The notes: a model not told the origin generated them from the sequence alone. 64,000 bases of DNA from Cherax quadricarinatus (GCF_038502225.1 NC_091357.1:4074130-4138129), one strand, 5' to 3'; positions 53,015-61,784 are shown, counted from the first letter of the stretch. Numbers and translations: made by a program.

Positions 53015-54603
53015 TGAACACTGACGATTACAGGAACAAAATGCTCAATCTACTTAATGACCCAGATACCTACAAACCTCTCACAACTAACCAAGTGGAC
53101 AACCTTACTAAAACTTTTCTTCAAAGGACTCGCCGCATTCTGAGGGGCTCAGAACAAGGAAAGAAACTTCTGCACACCATGCCCAGCAACCCCAGACCTG
53201 CCAGAATGTACGGCCTGCCAAAGACTCACAAGCCTGGTATCCCACTGAGGCCCATATCCTCGGGAATAGGCAGTGCTCCCCACCAGCTCTCAGGAATTCT
53301 CGCCAAACACCTCTCTAAACTCTTGGGCACTATCAGTCCAGCACATCTCAAACACTCAGGTGATCTTCTCAATCGCATTCGCAACATCAACATCAGGAAC
53401 AAGAAACTTTCCAGCCTTGACGTGACTTCCCTATTCACCAAAGTACCTACTACACAAGCCATCGATCTCTTGCGCAGAAAAATTGACGATTCACTTGATC
53501 TTCCCATTCCAGCCAGCGATTTCATCGACCTTGTTGAACTATGTGTTGGCTTTACGTGTTTCTCTTTCGAAAATCACCTCTTTCAGCAGACTTTTGGACT
53601 ACCCATGGGTTCGCCACTCAGTGCAGTCCTGGCGAACCTATACATGGAACATCTAGAAGCCGAACGTTTCTCCACCATTATTCCTTCGTCTGTCACCTGG
53701 CTCCGTTATGTTGACGACATTCTCCTCATAACTCCTAAACGCTTCAACGTTCAAGCTCTCCAAGACAAGCTCAACCAGGTCGAGCCTTCAATCCAGTTCA
53801 CACTTGAAGAAGAAGTCGACAACACTCTTCCTTTCCTTGATGTCCTGCTCTGCAAAGCTGACCACGAACTTCGTTTTAAAGTCTATCGAAAACCCACCAA
53901 CCAAAACGATCTTCTCCACTTCTACTCTCACCACGACACCAAAACCAAACGTGGTGTAATTATAGGCTTCTTCCTGCGTGCACTCAGAATCTGCAGCAAC
54001 GAGTTCCTTGAGGAAGAATGCACTATAATTGAACAAATATTTTCTAAACTCCACTATCCTCGTCACTTCATCAGAGACTGCAGACGGCGAGCATTAAACA
54101 TCTTCAACACACCCAGAGAAGACACTGCCGAGAAGAGATACATAGTCCTTCCCACCAACTCCATTGCCAAACATGTTTCCAACATCTTTGCCAAAACATC
54201 ATTCCAAGTATCTACCTCCACAACCACGACCATCAAGGACATCACCAGTAGTAGGCAGGACAAGCCTCCATCCTCTGCAGGGGTATACATAATCCCTTGT
54301 AATGACTGCAACAAGTTATACGTGGGCGAAACATCAAGGGACCTCCAAACACGTATTTCAGAACACCAATACGCAAGCAGGTCTGACGACACAAGGAATG
54401 CCTGCGTACAACACCGTAATTCACACAACCACTTGATAAACTACAGAAACTCAAGACTTATCGCCACAGAAGACAACACTCAATACCGAAGAATCCTGGA
54501 ATCATCACTTATTTCTATATCCGACAACTTCAACCAGAATAGTGGCTTCTATAACATAGCTGAACCACTTGCCAAGAAACTTCTTCATCGCTATCCCACA
54601 TAA
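53014..54603 (+). CDS. Penelope-like element RT plus GIY-YIG endonuclease, 5' truncated
   Basis: Encodes a 529-residue product from the ATG at 53014; the frame is open from 53008. It is the polyprotein of a Penelope-like retroelement: the reverse transcriptase copies the element RNA and the C-terminal GIY-YIG nuclease nicks the target. Numbered from the frame start at 53008: MYGLPKTHKPG at 67-77; LSSLDVTSLFTKVP at 134-147 (motif A, Asp138); GLPMGSPLSAVLANLYMEHL at 197-216 (motif B); RYVDDILLI at 233-241 (catalytic Asp pair); FLDVLL at 276-281; YRKPTN at 293-298. The nuclease has GVYIIP at 425-430, CNDC at 431-434, YVGET at 438-442, R449, EH at 452-453 and a late E498. No stop or frameshift interrupts these domains. 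Family members are usually longer at the N-terminus. Here the front is lost at the junction with the inverted copy, so the ATG is an accident of truncation. No promoter is seen. Identification is firm; activity is unlikely. Confidence 0.93.
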   Translation: MNTDDYRNKMLNLLNDPDTYKPLTTNQVDNLTKTFLQRTRRILRGSEQGKKLLHTMPSNPRPARMYGLPKTHKPGIPLRPISSGIGSAPHQLSGILAKHLSKLLGTISPAHLKHSGDLLNRIRNINIRNKKLSSLDVTSLFTKVPTTQAIDLLRRKIDDSLDLPIPASDFIDLVELCVGFTCFSFENHLFQQTFGLPMGSPLSAVLANLYMEHLEAERFSTIIPSSVTWLRYVDDILLITPKRFNVQALQDKLNQVEPSIQFTLEEEVDNTLPFLDVLLCKADHELRFKVYRKPTNQNDLLHFYSHHDTKTKRGVIIGFFLRALRICSNEFLEEECTIIEQIFSKLHYPRHFIRDCRRRALNIFNTPREDTAEKRYIVLPTNSIAKHVSNIFAKTSFQVSTSTTTTIKDITSSRQDKPPSSAGVYIIPCNDCNKLYVGETSRDLQTRISEHQYASRSDDTRNACVQHRNSHNHLINYRNSRLIATEDNTQYRRILESSLISISDNFNQNSGFYNIAEPLAKKLLHRYPT

Positions 54604-54850
54604 GAACACTGTAGAAGGTCTGCTCACAAACTTATCCAATCTCCTTTCCAAGCTACCCAAGTTTTTAGACTCTATAACCCCACTCGGTACATCATCAGAT
54701 GCAGCATTCTTCACCTGACCTCAGCCGGACTATAAATACTCGCGTTCCTTCCACCCCAGGTAGTTCTGTTTGTGACTTGAAAAAGCCCACTGTGTGGGCG
54801 AAACGTAGTCAATAAAGGATCACATTATACTGCATTTGTGTTTATATTGC
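54604..54850 (+). mobile_element. PLE 3' UTR and terminal repeat
   Basis: Follows the stop codon directly and ends at the right target duplication. It contains TATAAATACTCGCG near 54731 and the hammerhead-like motif with AATAAAG. The final sequence, CACATTATACTGCATTTGTG, is the analogue of the TTGCACATGTGTCTT end of the dispersed pLTR elements. That links those small elements to PLEs. Confidence 0.8.
54777..54817 (+). ncRNA. Hammerhead-like motif of the intact PLE
   Basis: TTGAAAA (54777-54783), A, six-pair stem GCCCAC/GTGGGC with loop TGT, GAAAC (54800-54804), GTA, GTC (54808-54810), AATAAAG (54811-54817). The A-C...G-U pairs around loop GTA, followed by C, form the minimal stem III plus cleavage-site pattern described for PLE hammerheads. 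Position 3/8 is T/A, and position 7 is A. Confidence 0.6.
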
Positions 54851-54863
54851 CAGATATTGTTTA
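54851..54863 (+). repeat. Right 13-bp target-site duplication of the PLE
   Basis: CAGATATTGTTTA, identical to 52466-52478, followed by LINE A sequence (GGGACCGCATAGACCCAGTA). Confidence 0.88.
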
Positions 54864-55290
54864 GGGACCGCATAGACCCAGTAAAGCATTTAAATTGCTG
54901 GGAACGCCTTATTCTTAATTATGTACCCACTGGAGCGGAGGAGAGAGAGGTACATGATAATATATACCTGGAAAGTACTCGAAGTCCTGGTCTCAAATCT
55001 GCACACTGCCATAACATACTGGAGTGAGAGATATGGGAGGAAGTGTAAAATAAGCCCAGTGAAAAGGAAAAACTGAATCAACATCCGTGGCCTCAGACGC
55101 TTCAACATCTTACCGGAAAATATCAGAAACATTGCTGGAACAAGTGGAGAAATCTTCAAGAAGAAACTAAACAAATATCTTCACCAGGTGCCAGATCAAC
55201 CAGGCTGCCAGCAACAACAGCCTAGTTGACCAGGCTAGCACGAGACGAGCCTGGCCCATGTAAGACTCCCGAAACTCATCAGAGGTATAT
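54864..55290 (+). pseudogene. LINE A C-terminus, right part of the split copy
   Basis: KHLNCWERLILNYVPTGAEE, then a frame with MIIYTWKVLEVLVSNLHTAIT, GRKCKISPVKRKN, NIRGLRRFNILPENIRNIAG and FKKKLNKYLHQVPDQPGC, then the ARTRRAWPM 3' end. Confidence 0.8.
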
Positions 55291-55576
55291 CAAGGGTAAC
55301 CTATGTGGGTCATTCAGCGCAAGACGTGGTGGAGGCTTGATCCTCCGTCTGCTGAGCGCCAGATAGACGAACTTCCTGTTTGTACTCGCCTAGATGTTAT
55401 ATTGCTGTGAAAGATGCTTGTCTCTTATTGCAGGTGGAAGTCATATGGATGATGTGTGCTCCTCCAGGGACCAAATCCAGTGTCATGTTTACTCACAAAA
55501 TCTTTTGCATACATGTGTATAATTTCTCTCATTCCAGTCTGTCTCCGGTCTCAGTGTTCTCTCCCACTTGCACTTG

Positions 55577-55860
55577 AGGTCTCGTAGCTCGGTTGGTGGC
55601 GCGCTCAGCCCACACCCTGAGTGTCCGTAGTTGGATCCCCGGTACGAGTGGAAAATTTTGACGTGTTTCCTTACACTTGCTGTCCCTGTTCACCTAGCAG
55701 TAAGTAGGTACCTGGGTGTTATCCTACTGGTGTGGGTGGCATCTTGGGGGGGGGGGGTAGTATACCTCAGACAGGGTTGGACTTTGAAATGAGCTCAGGC
55801 AGTATAACAACTCTTAGCCTGTAAAAGTGATTTGTTTTTTAAATAAACTAGACTTTTGAT
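55577..55860 (+). mobile_element. tRNA-derived SINE
   Basis: An A-box-like GTAGCTCGGTTGGTGGCGCG and B-box-like TAGTTGGATCCCC make a tRNA-type head (55577-55660). A non-tRNA body follows: CGTGTTTCCTTACACTTGCT, GTTCACCTAGCAGTAAGTAG, GTACCTGGGTGTT, a G-run, and an AAATAA-rich end. I recall the body motif from decapod SINEs. The head is too diverged at both boxes to be a host tRNA. Confidence 0.8.
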
Positions 55861-55901
55861 ACGAATAAAATACTGGAATACAAACTTTATTGGGTTGAAA
55901 G

Positions 55902-56735
55902 TACTACCTTTGTGGACCCCCAGTACTACCTTAGTGGACCCCCAGTACTACCTTAGTGGACCCCCAGTACTACCTTAGTGGACCCCCAGTACTACCTTAG
56001 TGGACCCCCAGTACTACCTTAGTGGACCCCCAGTACTACCTTAGTGGACCCCAGTACTACCTTTGTGGACCCCCAGTACTACCTTTGTGGAGCCCCAGTA
56101 CTACCTTTGTGGAGCCCCAGTACTACCTTAGTGGACCCCCAGTACTACCTTAGTGGACCCCCAGTACTACCTTTGTGGACCCCCAGTACTACCTTAGTGG
56201 ACCCCCAGTACTACCTTAGTGGACCCCCAGTACTACCTTAGTGGACCCCCAGTACTACCTTAGTGGACCCCCAGTACTACCTTAGTGGACCCCCAGTACT
56301 ACCTTAGTGGACCCCCAGTACTACCTTAGTGGACCCCCAGTACTACCTTAGTGGACCCCCAGTACTACCTTAGTGGACCCCCAGTACTACCTTAGTGGAC
56401 CCCAGTACTACCTTTGTGGACCCCCAGTACTACCTTTGTGGAGCCCCAGTACTACCTTTGTGGAGCCCCAGTACTACCTTAGTGGACCCCCAGTACTACC
56501 TTTGTGGACCCCCAGTACTACCTTTGTGGACCCCCAGTACTACCTTAGTGGACCCCCAGTACTACCTTAGTGGACCCCCAGTACTACCTTAGTGGACCCC
56601 CAGTACTACCTTAGTGGACCCCCAGTACTACCTTAGTGGACCCCCAGTACTACCTTAGTGGACCCCCAGTACTACCTTAGTGGACCCCCAGTACTACCTT
56701 TGTGGACCCCCAGTACTACCTTTGTGGACCCCAGG
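55902..56735. repeat. 22-bp minisatellite, about 38 units
   Basis: Unit CCCCCAGTACTACCTTAGTG plus GA, with TTTGTGGA and GGAGCC variants. The variant block at 56045-56130 recurs at 56395-56480 (CCCCAGTACTACC with one C fewer, then two GGAGCC units), indicating a duplication of about 350 bp. Confidence 0.96.
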
Positions 56736-56775
56736 TGTCCGCAGGCCACAGGTTGGTAACCGCAGATCTACACAC

Positions 56776-56869
56776 TAACCATACCACGGGCGGGGATAAA
56801 ACCCGCGATCAGAGAGTCTCAAAACTCCAGACCGTCGTGTTAGCCACTGGACCAGCTAGCCACAATAAG
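56776..56869 (-). mobile_element. tRNA-derived SINE, minus strand
   Basis: Minus strand: TGGCTAGCTGGTCCAGTGGC (A-box region), ACGGTCTGGAGTTTTGAGAC (anticodon arm region), then CTGATCGCGGGTTTTATCCC (B-box with one change). Confidence 0.8.
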
Positions 56870-57011
56870 ATTCGTCCAACTAGGTATATTTCTACACCAT
56901 AGGAAGGTTAGCATAGGCACCACTGTGACCACAAATGCAATTTTTTACAGACGAATCTCCAGCTAGCGTGGCCATGACGAACTCTAGCTCAAGTCCCCTC
57001 AAAGCCGTCAA

Positions 57012-57186
57012 CATGACTCACGAAATCGTAATGACACGATTGCAAACAAACCATACCACGGACGGGGATAGCTGGCCCAGTGGCTAACGCGACGGTCTGG
57101 AGTTTTGAGACACTCTGATCGCGGGTTCTATCCCCGTCCGTAGTATGGTTTGTTTGCAATCGTGTCATTACGATTTCGTGAGTCAT
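57012..57186 (+). mobile_element. tRNA-SINE with inverted copy of its own tail at both ends
   Basis: 57012-57070 is an inverted copy of 57129-57186: the SINE tail TTTGCAATCGTGTCATTACG plus the acceptor-side GGACGGGGATA. Between them lies the forward tRNA-like body, AGCTGGCCCAGTGGCTAACG, then the anticodon arm and B-box GGGTTCTATCCCC. The whole could fold into one 58-bp stem. Confidence 0.85.
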
Positions 57187-57317
57187 CTACACACTAATTT
57201 GAAGCAGATGTTATGATAGGAGCGAGATTCTGGATGTACCATCACCTGCACCAGTTTAACGAAGGATTTACTGGGAATACCGGGACCTTCACAACATACA
57301 AGACCAACACTTGGGTA

Positions 57318-57490
57318 TCTTGAATGAAGAAACGTTTCGCCCGCACAGCAGGGTTCTTTAGTCGAATTCAGGCGAATATAACACGAGAGAGAGTAGACAG
57401 AGCAGTTTTTTATGTGATCCGCCAGTTGCGCGGGCGAAACGTCTCGTTAGGAAATACTTGTCTTGGTTCCTAACACTGTCACATGTGTCT
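57318..57490. mobile_element. pLTR-like fragments
   Basis: Minus-strand CTAAAGAACC, GCTGTGCGGGCGAAACGTTTC at 57318-57362. A second plus-strand GCGGGCGAAACGTCTCG lies at 57429-57446, then CACATGTGTCTTG. Both lack an intact CTGA box. Confidence 0.5.
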
Positions 57491-57545
57491 TGTTTATCAA
57501 CTTGTCGGTATTTTTATATCACTATTATTGTGACCACGAACAAGT

Positions 57546-57734
57546 GGTATAGAATCAAGAACAACACTGCGACTGCCCGAGGATTCGAACCCATGTCGTT
57601 TTGGCCCTGCCTTGTGGTGAGGATTGTGTAGGCCTGTGGGCTAAGGCGTCATGTGATTTTCGCTCACCACAAGGCAGAGCCAAAACGACATGGGTTCGAA
57701 TCCTCGGCCAGTCGCAGTGTTGTTATTGATACCA
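57546..57734. mobile_element. Head-to-head tRNA-like (Leu/Ser-type) SINE pair
   Basis: 57546-57621 is the inverted copy of 57663-57734. The plus-strand half has GTGGGCTAAGGCGTCATGTG (a class II tRNA-like D arm at about 57635) and a perfect B-box GGGTTCGAATCC at 57691-57702. The left half is only the 3' part in reverse. The flanks TGGTAT.GAATCAA and TTGAT..ATACCA extend the symmetry. Confidence 0.8.
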
Positions 57735-57987
57735 CTGTATGTTGAGTGGAAAGATGTGACGATCAATTTATTGAAGAGAAATCTGTGTCCACAACAATTT
57801 TTGGTTTACAAACGACACTGTTTCGAGACTTCCTCCTGTTTCTATCCTTGACTCTTTCACTTAGAAAATAGATCGTAGATAGTTCTGGGTAGATAGCTTA
57901 TAAGTCCTCTGCTATCTAGGAAGAATTCAGAGTCGCAATACCGTGGCTGGAACAATTCGCCAAAAATACACACTGTCAGGGCGTGAT

Positions 57988-58020
57988 TTGATAATGGTCT
58001 AGGAGGACCGAAACTTTGTC
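57988..58020 (+). ncRNA. Hammerhead-like motif, GGACC subfamily
   Basis: TTGATAA (57988-57994), T, stem GGTC/GACC with loop TAGGAG, GAAAC, TTT, GTC. As in the PLE copy, A-C...G-U close a 3-nt loop and C follows. It is a different subfamily from the GCC-stem elements, and no AATAAA follows. Confidence 0.5.
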
Positions 58021-58104
58021 AACTACGAGGTTTTTGGGTGAATTTTCTGTCTTTACCATGTACTCCCATGTTCACCAATAAATATTGTTATGAAGACTTG
58101 AGCA

Positions 58105-58225
58105 ATACACAGATAACCCGCACATAGGAGAATGAAACATTTCGGTCCGACTTGGACCATTAACTAGTACAAGTCGGACTGAAACGTGGTAATAAGTTTC
58201 TCCCACGTGCAGGTTATTTGTGTAT
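58105..58225. repeat. Inverted repeat with GTCGGACTGAAACG
   Basis: ACACAGATAACCCGCACATA...GAAACATTTCGGTCCGACTT is mirrored by AAGTCGGACTGAAACGTGGT...GTGCAGGTTATTTGTGTAT. Single related copies occur at 50347-50400 and 43945-43975. Confidence 0.75.
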
Positions 58226-58429
58226 AAGATACTACCATGTTGCTACTCTGTGAGTAAGTTCGTAATGGTGGAACAATAACATCGTGAAGGTGAGGGTGTT
58301 ACGGGGCGTGAAATATCCAACTTATCGCTGTAATCCACGTTAAACTGGATTAGTGTGGATGTCGACACAAAGCACGGGTAGCCTGCTAATGGGATGAAGA
58401 GGAGACCATTTCTTGGGTAGCACCTGGAC

Positions 58430-59100
58430 CTGGGTCCACCCCAGCCCTGGACCTGGGTCCACCCCAGCCCTGGACCTGGGTCCACCCCAGCCCTGGACAT
58501 GGGTCCACCCCAGCCCTGGACATGGGGCCACCCCAGCCCTGTGTCTGGGTCCACCCCAGCCCTGTGTCTGGGTCCACCCCAGCCCTGGACCTGGGTCCAC
58601 CCCAGCCCTGTGCCTGGGTCCACCCCAGCCCTGTGCCTGGGTCCACCCTAGCCCTGTACCTGGGTCCACCCCAGCCCTGTACCTGGGTCCACCCCAGCCC
58701 TGTACCTGGGTCCACCCCAGCCCTGTACCTGGGTCCACCCCAGCCCTGTACCTGGGTCCACCCCAGCCCTGTACCTGGGTCCACCCCAGCCCTGTACCTG
58801 GGTCCACCCCAGCCCTGTACCTGGGTCCACCCCAGCCCTGTACCTGGGTCCACCCCAGCCCTGTGCCTGAGCCCACCCCAGCCCTGTGCCTGGGTCCACC
58901 CCAGCCCTGTACCTGGGTCCACCCCAGCCCTGTACCTGGGTCCACCTCAGCCCTGTACCTGGGTCCACCTCAGCCCTGTACCTGGGTCCACCCTAGCCCT
59001 GTACCTGGGTCCACCCCAGCCCTGTATCTGGGTCTGCCCCAGCCCTGGACCTGGGTCCACCCCAGGGTCCACCCCAGCCCTGGACCTGGGTCCACCCCAA
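58430..59100. repeat. 23-bp minisatellite, about 28 units
   Basis: Unit ACCCCAGCCCTGTACCTGGG plus TCC. GGACC, TGTCT, TGCCT and TGTAC variants are grouped in blocks from left to right. Diverged units extend to about 59230. Confidence 0.96.
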
Positions 59101-59261
59101 CTTTGGCCCTGGGTCCACCCCCACCCGGGATATGGGTCCGCCCTAACCCTGGACCTGGGTCAACCCTAACTCTTCACATGAGTCCACCCCTACCATTGAC
59201 CCAGGTCCACCCCTAACTCTGGACATGAGTCCTTACGGTCTGCTACTGGTCTTGGATACTG

Positions 59262-60134
59262 CTTTGTGTGTGCTCGCCTAATTGTGGTTGCAGGGGTCGA
59301 TACTCAGCTCCTGGCCCCACCTCTTCACTAACCGCTACTGGGTCCTCCCTCTCCCTGCTCCATGAGGTTTATCATACCTCGTCTTAAAACTATGTATGGT
59401 TCCTGCCTCTACTACATCGCTTGCCGGACTATCCCACTTCCTAACAAGTCGTGGCTGAAGAAATACTTCTTAACATCCCTCTGACTCATCTAAGTCTTCA
59501 GCTTCCAATTGTGACCCCTTGTTTGTGTCACATCTCTGAAACATCCTATCTCTGTCCACCTTGTCTATTCCACGCAGTATTTTGTATGTCGTTATCATGT
59601 CTCCCCTGACCCTCCTGTCCAGTGTCGTCAGACCGGTTTCCTTTATCCTTTCGTAGGACATTCCCCCTAGCTCTGGAACCAGCCTTGTTGCAAACCTTTG
59701 CGCTTTCTCTAATTCATTGACGTGTTTGACCAGGTGTGGGTTCCAAACTGGTGCTGCGTACTCCAGTATGGGCCTGACGTACACAGTGTATAGAGACTTG
59801 CACGATTCCTTACAGATGTACCGGAATGCTATTCTCAGGTTTTCCAAGCGCCCATATGCCGCAGCAGTTATCTGGTTAATGTGTACTTTTGGCGATGTAC
59901 TCGGTATTATACTCATCCCTAGATCTTTCTGCTTGAGTGAGGTTTGCAGTCTTTGCCCTTCTCCGATCTCCATGGCTTTGCATTTGGCGGAGTTAAATTC
60001 TAGGAGCCAGTTACTGGACCTCGCGTCCAGCCTGTCCAGGTCTCTTTGTAGACCTGTCTGGTCGGCTTCTGATTTAATTCTCCTCATTAAGTTCACATCT
60101 GCAAACAGGGACACTTCTGAGTCTATCCCTTCCG

Positions 60135-60138
<4 letters not shown>
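59262..60138 (-). pseudogene. LINE B (CR1-like) RT 3' half and UTR
   Basis: A single minus frame from 60138 down to 59470 encodes EVSLFADVNLM (palm, FADD changed to FADV, at 60092-60106), QTGLQRDLDRLDARSSNWLL, FNSAKCKAMEIGEG, KDLGMSIIPSTSPKVHINQI, AAYGRLENLRIAFRYICKES, YTVYVRPILEYAAPVWNPHL, ELEKAQRFATRLVPELGGMS and TTLDRRVRGDMITTYKILRG. This is a textbook CR1/L2-type order from palm to C-terminus. Because the frame is long and intact, the copy is young, but the catalytic Asp change and 5' truncation make it inactive. The end (RCDTNKGSQLEAEDLDESEGC) is frameshifted against 44840-45000. The 3' UTR runs to 59262. Confidence 0.88.

Positions 60139-60182
<44 letters not shown>
60139..60182. repeat. 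GT microsatellite at the LINE B truncation point
   Basis: About 22 GT pairs directly replace the upstream part of the LINE B reading frame. Confidence 0.95.
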
Positions 60183-60185
<3 letters not shown>

Positions 60186-60224
60186 CCACTATTGGTCGCA
60201 ATTACCATGAATAACGTGAAGCAA

Positions 60225-60490
60225 CTATCATGAATAACGTGCCATATGCACAGTATGAGAGCACCGTGTCAACATGCGTGGTCCACGACTGTTCATCCTG
60301 CAACAAAGGTAGTTTTCCAAATGAAATTGGGCCTGCAGTTGCCGCACATGCCAGATGAACCAGGTGGTGATGGCTATGTAGGCCTGCGTGCAGTAACAGC
60401 CTACTTCAACAGCTGGTAGAGGCGTAGCATTGTGCCGGGCTTCGAGTGTAGAATCCTTCAGAGTAGACGTGGGTAGGCTATCCAAGGTAT
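60225..60490 (+). pseudogene. LINE A C-terminal relic
   Basis: GAGCACCGTGTCAACATGCGTGGTCCACGACTGTTCA-type block, then CAGTTGCCGCACATGCCAGATGAACCAGG-type tail and GATGGCTATGTAGGCCTGCG. Heavily decayed. Confidence 0.5.
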
Positions 60491-60567
60491 GACGTTAGTG
60501 ATGGTAAACAGTACCTTTGGGTACCTTTGTTGCTGATGAAGATATGATTAAAGCACATGTTCAGCAG

Positions 60568-60640
60568 TTGGATGTCTTTATTGTTAAAACATTTCGCCTA
60601 CTGTGTAGGCGAAACGTTTCAACAATAAAGATACCAAGCT
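60568..60640. mobile_element. Back-to-back pLTR ends sharing one stem II
   Basis: The arms are about 60568-60601 and 60605-60638. The centre is GCCTAC-TGT-GTAGGC, so stem II of the motif is itself the axis of symmetry. Each strand reads GTAGGCGAAACRTTT...AACAATAAAGA. Neither has a CTGA box. Confidence 0.85.
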
Positions 60641-60679
60641 ATTGCACATGTATCTTAATCATCAACTTGTAGGTATTTT

Positions 60680-61185
60680 ACACCATTGTCAACAATGCAA
60701 GATACAAACAGTATGAGGTGCTATCCATACATGTATATCACTCAGGTGAAGAAAAAAAAGACGTAAACACATCAAAAATAAGTTTCTTTTTTCTCCTTCA
60801 TCGCTGGTGGTGACTGGAATCCCCTCTTTCCCTTTCCTTCCCACTACCCCTTTACCAGAGCCAAGAGGCGTAATACAAAAGCATTTTTAAACTTGCCCCA
60901 AAAGTCTCGACCAGCCTTTGATGTTGGGTTATGAGAGAAGTGTGCTGTTTGGCCCGTTAGCCAGGAGTCCAGATCCCTTTGACGACGAGGCAGTTAATAT
61001 CTCGTGTTTGTAGGTGCTGGTCAATACGCTGGAAGATTGTGAGAGCAAGAATGTGAAGAGGGAAGGGGGTTTTAACAGCCCTTCTGGCTCCGTCTGCATG
61101 TTTGTAAGCAAATATTGGCTGCAGCCGAGGGAAGGTCGCTCTTTTATGAATTTTCTGTGTCAAGGGAGAAGAGGTTTTGGCTGTT
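60680..61185. other. No gene recognised
   Basis: Short open frames only (up to 68 codons, minus strand). No recognised family. Confidence 0.45.
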
Positions 61186-61189
61186 CTTG

Positions 61190-61640
61190 GTAGTTAGGCT
61201 TGCAGGAGTCGAGTGTTAGCTCCTGACCTCGTGTTTTAAAGTCGTCAAGCGGCTCTATCGATTCCCTGCTTCAAAAAACACACCAATATGTGAAACTGTG
61301 TTTGTAGCAACAGCTTAGTTTCAACTCTGGCTTCGATTATACAAGAGTTTTGAGCCCTTGCAACATTTAAGCCAAATGTTTATCTTCATCTGTTCGTTCA
61401 GTGTGTTCCACCATCTACTCCGAGGTGCAAAAAAGTACTTCCTAACGTCCCTCTGGCTCATCCACGTCTTAGCCTGCCATCTGTAATGCATCTTGAGTAT
61501 GTCAGCCAGTTTTGCTTTCCAGTTAAAAGAAACAACGAAGGTATAGTGGACAAATATATGGGAAAGACAAATAGCAAGGCACTTAAAAATCCACACAGAG
61601 GTTGTCTGCTCGTAAGAACTATCTACTTCCACCTATATTA
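61190..61640 (-). pseudogene. LINE B-type C-terminal relic
   Basis: Minus strand: LADILKMHYRWQAKTWMSQR, DVRKYFFAPRSRWWNTLNEQ, then the 3' UTR words found in the other LINE B copies (GAGCTAACACTCGAC, CCTGCAAGCC). More diverged than the 44.8- and 59.3-kb copies. Confidence 0.65.
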
Positions 61641-61784
61641 AGAACTGTTGTGTATATATAAGTATCTAGGTACATGTATATGAATCAAACCTAGAAAAAC
61701 AGAAGAAGATAAGAGGTACCAAGCTCAGAAAACAGATAAAGGTTCAAAGTAGTTAGCATCTTTTCAAACAGTCTGTCCCTATAC

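Noticed and set aside
53014..54603. Host telomerase-type gene
   Set aside because: The RT is followed by a GIY-YIG nuclease and by a pLTR-type end and TSD; this is a Penelope-like mobile element.
57630..57712. Functional tRNA-Leu or tRNA-Ser gene
   Set aside because: It has a B-box and class II-like D arm, but no proper acceptor stem, and it belongs to an inverted repeat pair.
57546..57734. Bidirectional promoter or attachment site
   Set aside because: The mirrored sequence is explained by two inverted tRNA-like halves.
58243..59216. Collagen-like and Pro-rich frames on both strands
   Set aside because: 23-bp minisatellite cycling through three frames; Gly/Pro content only reflects the unit.
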